Shown here in pieces: positions 1-5,585 of a stretch of DNA of 6,166 nt (the stretch's first letter is position 1; every line of letters starts with the position of its first letter). The notes under the pieces were generated by a model. The model worked only from the letters and a program-made list of their open reading frames with translations, was not told the DNA's origin and ran no database searches. Source of the stretch: Bacillota bacterium (GTDB lineage: Bacteria > Bacillota > Limnochordia > JAAZLZ01). The stretch lies in contig JAAZLZ010000233.1 of NCBI GenBank assembly GCA_012799075.1, forward strand, positions 1 through 6,166, written 5' to 3'. Made by a program: the position numbers and the translations under genes.

Positions 1-384
1 GTGATTGTCCTTTTGAACAAGGGCGACCTTCCCCAGAGGACCTTACCCGAAGACATCAAAGCCCATTTTCCCGAGGCCCCGATATTGAAGGTGAGTCTTA
101 AAGCAGGCTGGGGCCTTGATGAACTGAAAAAGACCATCTACGATGAGGCTGTGGGGCAGTCCCTAGAGGGGGTCATGGTCGCCAGCCTCCGGCATGCCGG
201 GGCCCTCGAGGAAGCCGTGGCAGCCGTCAAAGAGGCCGGGGAGGCCTTGGCCGAGGGCCTGTCAGAAGAGCTTATTTGCATCGACGTGCGGGCCGGTTTG
301 ACTGCCCTGGGCAAGATCACCGGGGAGAGCGTGGACCAGGATCTGCTCGATGAGATCTTTAGCCGCTTTTGCATTGGCAAGTAG
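1..384 (+). CDS. mnmE: MnmE, tRNA modification GTPase, C-terminal part (5' end outside window)
   Basis: MnmE is a cytosolic, potassium-dependent GTPase that works with MnmG to install the (carboxymethyl)aminomethyl group at C5 of wobble uridine 34 in certain tRNAs. Only the last 127 codons are present; the GTG at position 1 is an internal valine codon, not the start, and a full protein is usually about 450 residues. Visible here are the G4 guanine-recognition motif NKGD (residues 6-9 of the fragment), the G5 region VSLKAGWGLDEL (31-42; many relatives have VSAK), the RH of the conserved helical segment (64-65), and the family's C-terminal ending TGES..DLLDEIFSRFCIGK with its invariant cysteine at 124. 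The gene ends 11 bp before the mnmG start, so the two partner proteins are co-transcribed, as is common. Identification is secure; the truncation is only the window edge. Confidence 0.97.
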   Translation: MIVLLNKGDLPQRTLPEDIKAHFPEAPILKVSLKAGWGLDELKKTIYDEAVGQSLEGVMVASLRHAGALEEAVAAVKEAGEALAEGLSEELICIDVRAGLTALGKITGESVDQDLLDEIFSRFCIGK

Positions 385-390
385 GGGTGA
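383..390 (+). promoter_or_regulatory. Ribosome binding site deciding the mnmG start
   Basis: AGGGGTGA overlaps the mnmE stop codon and lies 5 bases before the ATG at 396. It supports that ATG over the upstream in-frame ATG at 369, which lies inside mnmE and would add nine residues ahead of the FAD-binding strand. Confidence 0.75.
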
Positions 391-395
391 CCTGG

Positions 396-2231
396 ATGGT
401 TTACGATGTGATCGTCATAGGCGGAGGACATGCAGGGTGTGAAGGGGCGTTGGCCGCAAGCCGGCTGGGCTGCCGCACTTTGATATTGACCTTAAGATAT
501 GAGGATATTGCCTTGATGCCTTGCAATCCATCCCTGGGGGGGCCTGGGAAAGGACAGCTGATCAGAGAGTTGGATGCCATGGGGGGCGAAATGGCCCGCA
601 ACATCGACGGGGAGTACATGCAGATGCGCCTGCTCAATCGGGGAAAGGGGCCTGCCGTCAGAGCCCTTAGGGCCCAGGCGGACCTGGCCGGGTATCAGCG
701 GCGGATGCTCCAGGTCATCAGGGACCAGGCCAACTTGGAACTGGAAGTGGGTATGGTCACCGACCTTGTCGAAGGGCCGCCATGGACGGTGCAGACGGCA
801 GGTGGAGCCCAGTACAGGGGGAAATGTGTGATCGTGGCGACGGGCACCCATTTGCGGGCGGAGATCCATCGGGGGGATGAACGATTTGCCCCGGAGACAT
901 CTTCCGATCTGACCTCGGCCCTGGAAAGGCTGGGGTTCAAGACCATCCGGCTGAAAACGGGAACTTCCCCCAGGGTGGACGGGCGGACGCTGGATTACAG
1001 CAGGATGCGGATCCAGCCGGGGGAGGAGCTGGGGGAAGGATTTTCCTTCGACGGGGAACTGCCTCCCAAAAGGCAAGCCCCCTGCTACCTGACATACACC
1101 ACCGAGGCCACCGAGGAATTGGTCCGGGAAAACCTCCATCGGGCCTCCCTGTTCAGCGGCGCCATCGTTGGGGTGGGTCCCCGCTACTGTCCCTCGATTG
1201 AGATCAAAATGCATCGGTTTGCCGGTCGACGCCAGCAGGTATTCATTGAGCCTTTAGGTTGGGAAACGCCGAGTGTGTACCTTGCGGGTGTATCGACGAG
1301 CCTGCCCCGGGAAATCCAAGGCCAGCTCCTGGCCACCATCCCAGGCCTTGAGAAGGCCCGGATCACCGCCTTCGGGTATGCCATCGAGTACGATGCCCTA
1401 AAGTGGGGACAGCTCCGGTCCACCCTGGAAGGCAAGGGTCTAGATGGGCTCTTTTTCGCCGGGCAGATCAATGGCACCTCCGGGTACGAAGAAGCTGCCG
1501 TCCAGGGGCTCATGGCTGGCATCAACGCCGCAGCCAAGGTCAAAGGGGAAGAACCCTTGGGCTTAGGGCGAGATGAGGCGTACATCGGGGTGCTCATCGA
1601 TGATCTAGTGACCAAGGAGCTAGATGAACCCTACCGGATGCTCACCGCCCGGGTGGAGTACCGCCTATCCTTGCGTCAGGACAACGCGGATTGGCGTCTG
1701 ATGGGGATCGGGCACCGCCGCGGATTAATTGATGGGAAGCGGCTTGAGAGGATGCAAAGACGCTGGGAAATGGTATGGGCCGCCAAGGACCACCTCGACG
1801 AAACGGTCCTCGCACCGAGGCAGGAGATTCAGGAGCTGCTTGTCGAGGGCGGCACAAGCCCCTTGGCCGAGCCGGCCACCCTAGCGGAGGTCCTGCGCCG
1901 TCCGGATGTGGACTACGGGCTCATCGTGAAGCTGGGGGGCAAGGACCTTCCTCCTAAGATTGCAGAGCTGGTGGAAGTGGAAGTCAAATACGCGGGGTAC
2001 CTGGCCAAGGAGAAAAAGGCGGTGGAGCGTTTTCGGCGCTTGGAGGGGCTCATGCTCCCGGAGGACTGGGACTACACCGCGATTACGGGGCTCTCCCAGG
2101 AGGCCAAGGAAAAACTCAGCCGAGCCCGTCCCAGGTCGATGGGGCAGGCTGCCCGGATAGGGGGCGTCAGCCCCGCGGACATGAGTGTATTAATGGTAGC
2201 CTTGCACCGGGAAAGGGGAGTGGGGAATTGA
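396..2231 (+). CDS. mnmG: MnmG (GidA), FAD-dependent tRNA U34 carboxymethylaminomethyl synthesis subunit
   Basis: MnmG is the FAD- and NADH-dependent partner of MnmE; it uses methylenetetrahydrofolate to modify uridine 34 of tRNA. The product is 611 residues, slightly shorter than the roughly 630 of well-studied homologues. The N-terminus has the Rossmann FAD motif VIGGGHAGCEGA (7-18). The segment MPCNPSLGGPGKGQ (41-54) includes Cys43, equivalent to catalytic Cys47 of the E. coli enzyme. Both GidA signatures are intact: GPRYCPSIEIK (261-271, with Cys265 matching E. coli Cys277) and AGQINGTSGYEEAAVQGLMAGINA (positions 355-378). The block EPYRMLTARVEYRLSLRQDNAD (positions 411-432) and a C-terminal helical domain with KYAGYL and ARIGGVSPADMSVL (586-599) complete the family pattern. 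The 396 ATG is preferred because of its ribosome binding site. The stop overlaps the rsmG start. No missing residue or frameshift is seen. Confidence 0.98.
   Translation: MVYDVIVIGGGHAGCEGALAASRLGCRTLILTLRYEDIALMPCNPSLGGPGKGQLIRELDAMGGEMARNIDGEYMQMRLLNRGKGPAVRALRAQADLAGYQRRMLQVIRDQANLELEVGMVTDLVEGPPWTVQTAGGAQYRGKCVIVATGTHLRAEIHRGDERFAPETSSDLTSALERLGFKTIRLKTGTSPRVDGRTLDYSRMRIQPGEELGEGFSFDGELPPKRQAPCYLTYTTEATEELVRENLHRASLFSGAIVGVGPRYCPSIEIKMHRFAGRRQQVFIEPLGWETPSVYLAGVSTSLPREIQGQLLATIPGLEKARITAFGYAIEYDALKWGQLRSTLEGKGLDGLFFAGQINGTSGYEEAAVQGLMAGINAAAKVKGEEPLGLGRDEAYIGVLIDDLVTKELDEPYRMLTARVEYRLSLRQDNADWRLMGIGHRRGLIDGKRLERMQRRWEMVWAAKDHLDETVLAPRQEIQELLVEGGTSPLAEPATLAEVLRRPDVDYGLIVKLGGKDLPPKIAELVEVEVKYAGYLAKEKKAVERFRRLEGLMLPEDWDYTAITGLSQEAKEKLSRARPRSMGQAARIGGVSPADMSVLMVALHRERGVGN
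2213..2220 (+). promoter_or_regulatory. Ribosome binding site for the TTG start of rsmG
   Basis: AAGGGGAG ends 7 bases before TTG 2228. It sits inside the end of mnmG and justifies reading the rare TTG as the initiator; the TTGA overlap of start and stop suggests translational coupling. Confidence 0.65.
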
Positions 2232-2950
2232 ACGAGGCAGTTTTTAAGGAGATTCTGCGGGAGGGCCTGGCCCCTTGGGGGGTGTCCCTAACGGGGAGTC
2301 AGGAAGAACTGATGATCGCCTTTGCCAAGGAATTGATCTTGGCTAACCAACGGATGAATCTAACGGCCATCACCGACTGGAAGGAGATGGCCGTTAAGCA
2401 TATGCTGGACTCCCTATCCGCGGCCTTGGCGGTGGATCTTGAGGAGGGGATGGAAGTATTGGATGTGGGCAGCGGCGGCGGTCTGCCGGGGATTCCCCTG
2501 AAGATCTTCCAGCCAGGGCTGGCCCTGACCCTCATGGAGGCTTCCCGCAAGAAAGCCGAGTTTCTAGAGGCTGCTTGTCAGCACCTCTTTGACGATGGAT
2601 TCCAAGTGGTCTGGAGTCGGGCGGAGGATGCCGGCCAAGGACCCTTGCGGGAAAGCTTCAAGTTGGTCTTGGCCCGGGCTGTGGCTTCTTTGCGGGTCCT
2701 TTCCGAGTATTGCCTGCCCTTTGCCGAGGTAGGAGGCCTTTTTCTGGCCCTGAAAGGGCCCGATGGACCCAAGGAGCTGCAAGAGGCCCAAGATGCCATC
2801 GAGGTCTTGGGGGGCCGGGTTGAAAAGACGATCCCTGTGGTCTTGCCGGGAGAGGCGGGAGAAAGACTCCTCATCTTGATCAGGAAAACGAAAAGGACCC
2901 CGGAGAAATACCCTCGCAGGGCCGGCATGCCCCAGAAAAGGCCCCTCTAG
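2228..2950 (+). CDS. rsmG: RsmG (GidB), 16S rRNA guanine-N7 methyltransferase
   Basis: RsmG uses S-adenosylmethionine to methylate N7 of G527 (E. coli numbering) in the 530 loop of 16S rRNA; loss of it is a known route to low-level streptomycin resistance. The 240-residue product has the expected length. Family marks in order are NLTAITD (44-50), KHMLDSL (57-63), the AdoMet-binding motif I VLDVGSGGGLPGIPLKI (77-93), VLARAVASLRVLSEY (147-161) before the C-terminal strands, and the basic tail KRTPEKYPRRAGMPQKRPL (222-240). Translation begins at TTG 2228, which shares TTGA with the mnmG stop, so the two are probably coupled. It is followed by a 107-bp gap before noc, the largest non-coding stretch in the window. 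Confidence 0.97.
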   Translation: MNEAVFKEILREGLAPWGVSLTGSQEELMIAFAKELILANQRMNLTAITDWKEMAVKHMLDSLSAALAVDLEEGMEVLDVGSGGGLPGIPLKIFQPGLALTLMEASRKKAEFLEAACQHLFDDGFQVVWSRAEDAGQGPLRESFKLVLARAVASLRVLSEYCLPFAEVGGLFLALKGPDGPKELQEAQDAIEVLGGRVEKTIPVVLPGEAGERLLILIRKTKRTPEKYPRRAGMPQKRPL

Positions 2951-3013
2951 ATCCTGTCCGAGAAGGAACAATTGCCCTGGGGGAAGAACTTCTTAGCAAT
3001 CAGCAAATAGGGA

Positions 3014-3035
3014 GCCCTTGGGACATGCCAAGGGC
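3014..3035. other. Hairpin-forming inverted repeat in the rsmG-noc gap
   Basis: GCCCTTGG (3014-3021) and CCAAGGGC (3028-3035) are perfect 8-bp arms around a 6-base loop. No T-run follows, so it is not a standard intrinsic terminator. It ends 7 bases before the noc ribosome binding site. The alternative noc ATG at 3025 would fall in the loop. It could be an RNA structure affecting noc translation, an mRNA-processing site, or a protein-binding palindrome; nothing here decides between these. Confidence 0.5.
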
Positions 3036-3042
3036 CATGAAC

Positions 3043-3052
3043 AAGGGGGTGG
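3043..3052 (+). promoter_or_regulatory. Ribosome binding site deciding the noc start
   Basis: AAGGGGGTGG lies 5 bases before GTG 3058 and is close to the ideal AAGGAGGTGG. The in-frame ATGs at 3025 and 3037 have weaker or badly spaced purine runs, so GTG 3058 is favoured. Confidence 0.65.
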
Positions 3053-3057
3053 ATGGG

Positions 3058-3978
3058 GTGAAGCTGACGGATCTGCTCCGGTCGCGTCCGGTCAAGGAGG
3101 ATGAAGAATCCGCGTCCCCTTTGGAGACGGAGGCAAACATCCATTGGCGGGAGGAAATCATCGCCGTCCCCATTGAACAGATCAAGCCTAGCCCGTATCA
3201 GCCCCGGAAGCGGATGGATGAAGGGAAACTGGAAGAGCTGGCCGCATCGATTGCAGAGCATGGCCTGCTTCATCCGGTGGTAGTGCGGATGAGGGATGAC
3301 GCATACGAACTGGTGGTCGGTGAGCGGCGCTGGCGAGCTTGTCAACGCTTAGGCTGGCGGTCGATCCCCGCGGTGGTCAGGGAGCTTTCCGAGCAAGCTG
3401 CGGCGGAACTGGCCCTGATCGAGAATTTGCAGCGTAAGGATTTGGACTTCTTCGAAGAGGCGGAAGGCTATCAGCGGCTCATCACCGAGTTTGACTTGAC
3501 CCAGGAGGAGTTGGCCCAGAGGGTTGGCTGCTCCCAATCGGCCATAGCTAACAAGCTGCGGTTATTGCGTCTTGACCCGAAGGTCCGAGAGGCGATTATT
3601 TCCCGGGAAATAATTTCCGAACGACACGCCAGGGCCCTTCTTCGTTTAGAGTCTGCAGAAGAACAACTGGAGATGATCCAGCGGATCGCTAAGGAAGAAC
3701 TCAGCGTCAAGAAAGTGGAGAAGCTCATCGCTGATCGGGGAAGGAAGGGCAAGACGAGGGGTCAAAAGTGGGTTGGCGTCATCAAGGATGTGCGGCCCTT
3801 CATGAACAGCCTGAGGAAGCTGACGGGACAGTTGGAGCGGGCGGGACTTGCGGTGGAGGTTCAAGAGGAGGCCAAAGGCCTCGATGACTTGATTATCCAG
3901 ATTCGCATCGGACGGCGGGGGGAGACTCAGAGGAAGGACGGGAGTAGCAAAGATGGCCAAAATCTTGGTGGTAGTTAA
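3058..3978 (+). CDS. noc: Noc, nucleoid occlusion protein (ParB-family CTPase clamp)
   Basis: Noc binds dispersed sites on the chromosome, closes as a CTP-dependent clamp, spreads and recruits DNA to the membrane, which blocks division over the nucleoid. From GTG 3058 the product is 306 residues (317 from ATG 3025; B. subtilis Noc is about 283). Visible are SPYQPRKRMDEGKLEELAASI (positions 45-65), the CTP-binding box GERRWRA (88-94), ENLQRKDLDFFEEAEGY (122-138) and the helix-turn-helix LTQEELAQRVGCSQSAIANK (147-166). Specificity positions read Q160, K166, R171, R189, matching the Noc pattern Q/K/K/R rather than ParB R/T/A/G. The C-terminal part (KDVRPFMNSL..., 243-284) resembles Noc, not ParB. 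The GTG start gives MKLTDLLRSR, a plausible short amphipathic membrane helix. About 22 polar residues extend beyond the B. subtilis end; this tail's DNA overlaps the start of soj by 26 bp. The gene carries an exact Noc-binding site. The position after rsmG matches B. subtilis. Confidence 0.92.
   Translation: MKLTDLLRSRPVKEDEESASPLETEANIHWREEIIAVPIEQIKPSPYQPRKRMDEGKLEELAASIAEHGLLHPVVVRMRDDAYELVVGERRWRACQRLGWRSIPAVVRELSEQAAAELALIENLQRKDLDFFEEAEGYQRLITEFDLTQEELAQRVGCSQSAIANKLRLLRLDPKVREAIISREIISERHARALLRLESAEEQLEMIQRIAKEELSVKKVEKLIADRGRKGKTRGQKWVGVIKDVRPFMNSLRKLTGQLERAGLAVEVQEEAKGLDDLIIQIRIGRRGETQRKDGSSKDGQNLGGS
3595..3614. promoter_or_regulatory. Noc-binding site (NBS) inside noc, in a perfect 20-bp palindrome
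   Basis: ATTATTTCCCGGGAAATAAT is a perfect 20-bp palindrome. Its centre, 3598-3611, is identical to the 14-bp Noc-binding consensus ATTTCCCGGGAAAT known from B. subtilis. It lies in codons 180-186 of noc, just after the helix-turn-helix coding region, where it encodes Ile-Ile-Ser-Arg-Glu-Ile-Ile. A further ATTTCC half-site follows at 3613-3618. A chance 14-base exact match in a 6-kb window is very unlikely, and the Noc product has the cognate specificity residues. Function as a clamp-loading site, possibly with autoregulation, is inferred. Confidence 0.88.
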
Positions 3979-4711
3979 CCAGAAGGGCGGAGTAGGCAAG
4001 AGCACGACGGCGGTCAACTTGGGGGCCTACCTGGCCGATGCTGGGAAAAAGGTGCTGCTCATCGATGCGGATCCCCAGGGCAACGCCACCAGTGGGCTGG
4101 GCATCAACAAAGCTGAAGTTGAAGGCTGCATGTACAGCGTGTTGATTGAAGGGCGGCCCTTGGAGGAGATCCTCCTTCCCAGCCCCGTTGACGGGTTGAT
4201 GGTGGCTCCCGCCACTATCGAGCTGGCCGGTGCTGAGGTGGAGCTGGTATCGGTCATCTCCCGGGAGTTTCGGCTGCGGCGGGCCATTGCCGGGATCCAG
4301 GATAGGTATGAGTACATTTTCATCGATGCTCCCCCATCCCTTGGACTGTTGACCATCAATGGGCTGACCGCAGCTGACGGAGCATTAGTGCCGATTCAGT
4401 GTGAGTATTACGCTCTGGAGGGGCTCAGCCAGCTGTTGCGGACTATTGAGTTGGTGCGGGAGCATTTGAATCCCGGTCTGAAGGTTGAGGGAGTCTTGAT
4501 GACCATGTATGACGCCCGAACCAACTTGTCCCAGCAGGTGGTTGAGGAAGTCCGGGGAGTATTTGGAGAGAAGGTTTATCAGGCGGTCATCCCTCGGAAT
4601 GTACGTCTCAGCGAGGCCCCCAGTTTTGGACTGCCCATTATCAAGTACGATGCCAAATCCAAAGGCGCACAGGCCTACCGGCAGCTGGCGGAAGAGGTGA
4701 TGGCGGGATGA
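3953..4711 (+). CDS. soj: Soj (ParA), chromosome-partitioning ATPase
   Basis: ParA-type ATPase that binds DNA nonspecifically as an ATP dimer, is stimulated by ParB, and drives origin segregation; in B. subtilis, Soj also controls DnaA and, through Spo0J, sporulation. The product is 252 residues, the normal length. The deviant Walker A motif KGGVGKST (11-18) has signature Lys11 and P-loop Lys16. The Walker A' segment LLIDADPQGNATSGLG (35-50) contains Asp40, and FIDAPPSLGLLTIN (123-136) forms the next loop. QCEYYALEGLSQL (149-161) is typical of chromosomal Soj. Arg189 (in DARTN) and Arg218 (in NVRLSEAPS) sit where DNA-binding arginines are known in Soj proteins. ATG 3953 follows GGGAG at 3940-3944 and starts inside the end of noc. 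The stop overlaps the parB ATG. No defect is visible. Confidence 0.97.
   Translation: MAKILVVVNQKGGVGKSTTAVNLGAYLADAGKKVLLIDADPQGNATSGLGINKAEVEGCMYSVLIEGRPLEEILLPSPVDGLMVAPATIELAGAEVELVSVISREFRLRRAIAGIQDRYEYIFIDAPPSLGLLTINGLTAADGALVPIQCEYYALEGLSQLLRTIELVREHLNPGLKVEGVLMTMYDARTNLSQQVVEEVRGVFGEKVYQAVIPRNVRLSEAPSFGLPIIKYDAKSKGAQAYRQLAEEVMAG
4692..4701 (+). promoter_or_regulatory. Strong ribosome binding site for parB
   Basis: AAGAGGTGAT, 6 bases before ATG 4708, is nearly complementary to the 16S rRNA 3' end. With the ATGA start/stop overlap it suggests coupled translation of soj and parB. Confidence 0.6.
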
Positions 4712-5559
4712 GCAGACAAGCCTTGGGAAAGGGCCTGCGGGCTTTGATGGGAGCGGGTGAGGAACAAGTCCGGGATCAGGTGCAGCAAATCGGACTGGAC
4801 CAAATCCGCCCGAATCCCTTCCAGCCCAGGCGGACCTTCGATGAAGCCAGCCTGGAGGAGCTAAGCGATTCCATCCGGCGGCAGGGGGTCTTGCAGCCGG
4901 TGGTTGTGCGTCCCATGGGGGAAGGGTATGAGCTGATCGTTGGAGAGAGGCGGTGGCGGGCCTCGGCCAAGGCGGGGCTGAAGGAGATTCCGGCCCTTGT
5001 CCGGCATGTAAGCGATGAGGAAATGATGGCCCAGGCCCTGGTGGAGAACATCCAGCGGGAGGACCTGAATCCTATCGAAGAAGCCCATGCCTATCGGCAG
5101 CTGATGCAGCTTGCCGGTTTAACCCAGGAGGAGCTGGCTGCCATGGTGGGGAAAAAACGCCCCACGGTGGCTAACTCCCTCCGCCTCTTGTCTTTGACCC
5201 CGTCGGTGCAGGAAATGGTCCTGGAGGGAAAGATTAGCGCGGGACACGCCAAGGTCCTCCTTGGTTTGGAGGGGAAGGAGCAGCTGAAGGCGGCGGCCGA
5301 GGTGGTGGAGAAAGGCCTGTCGGTGCGGGAGACGGAGCGACTGGTTCAGGGGCTGGCCAAGAAAAAGGTTCCACGTGGAACAACCCAAAAGCAAAGCTCC
5401 CCCAATCCCCAGTTGGTCCAGGTGGAAAACCTGCTGCAAGAGGCTTTGGGGACCAGGGTGCGCATCAAGCCCCGGAGCAAATCTGCCGGCAGGATCGAGA
5501 TCGAGTATTATACAAGTGAGGATATCACCCGGATCGTCCATAGTTTGCTTGGAGAGTGA
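4708..5559 (+). CDS. parB: Spo0J (ParB), parS-binding CTPase clamp
   Basis: ParB loads at parS, slides as a CTP-bound clamp, recruits SMC condensin to the origin and stimulates Soj. The product is 283 residues, typical of Spo0J. In order: the N-terminal Soj-activating LGKGLRALMG (6-15); RPNPFQPRRTFDEASLEEL (34-52); the CTP-binding box GERRWRA (79-85); the phosphate-contact motif ENIQRE (113-118); the helix-turn-helix LTQEELAAMVGKKRPTVANS (138-157) with Arg151, Ser157, Ser162 and Gly179 at the specificity positions (R and G as in ParB, not Noc); a short linker (about 216-236); and a C-terminal dimerisation domain ending EYYTSEDITRIVHSLLGE (266-283). The linker codons contain a parS site. The start overlaps the soj stop (ATGA). 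The next gene begins 26 bp downstream with no terminator between. Confidence 0.97.
   Translation: MSRQALGKGLRALMGAGEEQVRDQVQQIGLDQIRPNPFQPRRTFDEASLEELSDSIRRQGVLQPVVVRPMGEGYELIVGERRWRASAKAGLKEIPALVRHVSDEEMMAQALVENIQREDLNPIEEAHAYRQLMQLAGLTQEELAAMVGKKRPTVANSLRLLSLTPSVQEMVLEGKISAGHAKVLLGLEGKEQLKAAAEVVEKGLSVRETERLVQGLAKKKVPRGTTQKQSSPNPQLVQVENLLQEALGTRVRIKPRSKSAGRIEIEYYTSEDITRIVHSLLGE
5367..5382. promoter_or_regulatory. parS site inside parB
   Basis: GGTTCCACGTGGAACA matches the bacterial parS consensus TGTTCCACGTGGAACA at 15 of 16 bases; only the first base differs. The inner 14 bp, GTTCCACGTGGAAC (5368-5381), form a perfect palindrome. It encodes VPRGT in the linker before the C-terminal domain, apparently the same place as the parS in B. 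subtilis spo0J, where VPRET is encoded (from memory). It is the probable loading site for the ParB product and marks this locus as origin-proximal. Confidence 0.94.
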
Positions 5560-5573
5560 TCGACTGTTAAGGC

Positions 5574-5580
5574 GGGAGGA
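5574..5580 (+). promoter_or_regulatory. Ribosome binding site for the FlhG-like fusion gene
   Basis: GGGAGGA stands 5 bases before ATG 5586 and 14 bases after the parB stop. It supports 5586 as the true start, and so the N-terminal extension of the protein as real coding sequence. Confidence 0.7.
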
Positions 5581-5585
5581 CAGCG

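Noticed and set aside
492..1214. Long open frame on the - strand opposite mnmG (240 codons).
   Set aside because: A shadow of mnmG caused by high GC content; Pro/His/Arg-rich composition, no recognisable domain.
1302..1315. Noc-site-like sequence ending CCCGGGAAAT in mnmG (11/14).
   Set aside because: Only the right half-site is good, the left half is poor and there is no extended palindrome; expected by chance in GC-rich DNA.
2564..2971. Open frames on the - strand opposite rsmG.
   Set aside because: No recognisable domain, biased composition, and they lie over a well-supported gene.
2972..2999. Possible promoter before noc: TTGCCC at 2972-2977 with TAGCAA at 2994-2999, 16-bp spacing.
   Set aside because: Only 4/6 and 3/6 matches to sigma-A consensus; no better than chance in a 107-bp gap.
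3868..3882. Inverted repeat GAGGCC-AAA-GGCCTC inside noc.
   Set aside because: Short arms with a 3-base loop in coding sequence, no T-run; likely incidental.
3893..3901. TTATCCAGA, 8/9 match to a DnaA box, in noc.
   Set aside because: A single isolated near-match in coding sequence with no AT-rich unwinding element; not evidence for an origin here.
1350..4574. Three + strand copies of GAGAAGG (1350, 2960, 4568), similar to the SpoIIIE/SRS polarity motif GAGAAGGG, with one on the - strand near 5901.
   Set aside because: None is the full 8-mer, and purine-rich coding strands make such words common; a genome-wide skew count would be needed.
5560..5585. Possible terminator between parB and the FlhG-like gene.
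   Set aside because: No inverted repeat and no T-run in the 26-bp gap; it holds only a ribosome binding site.
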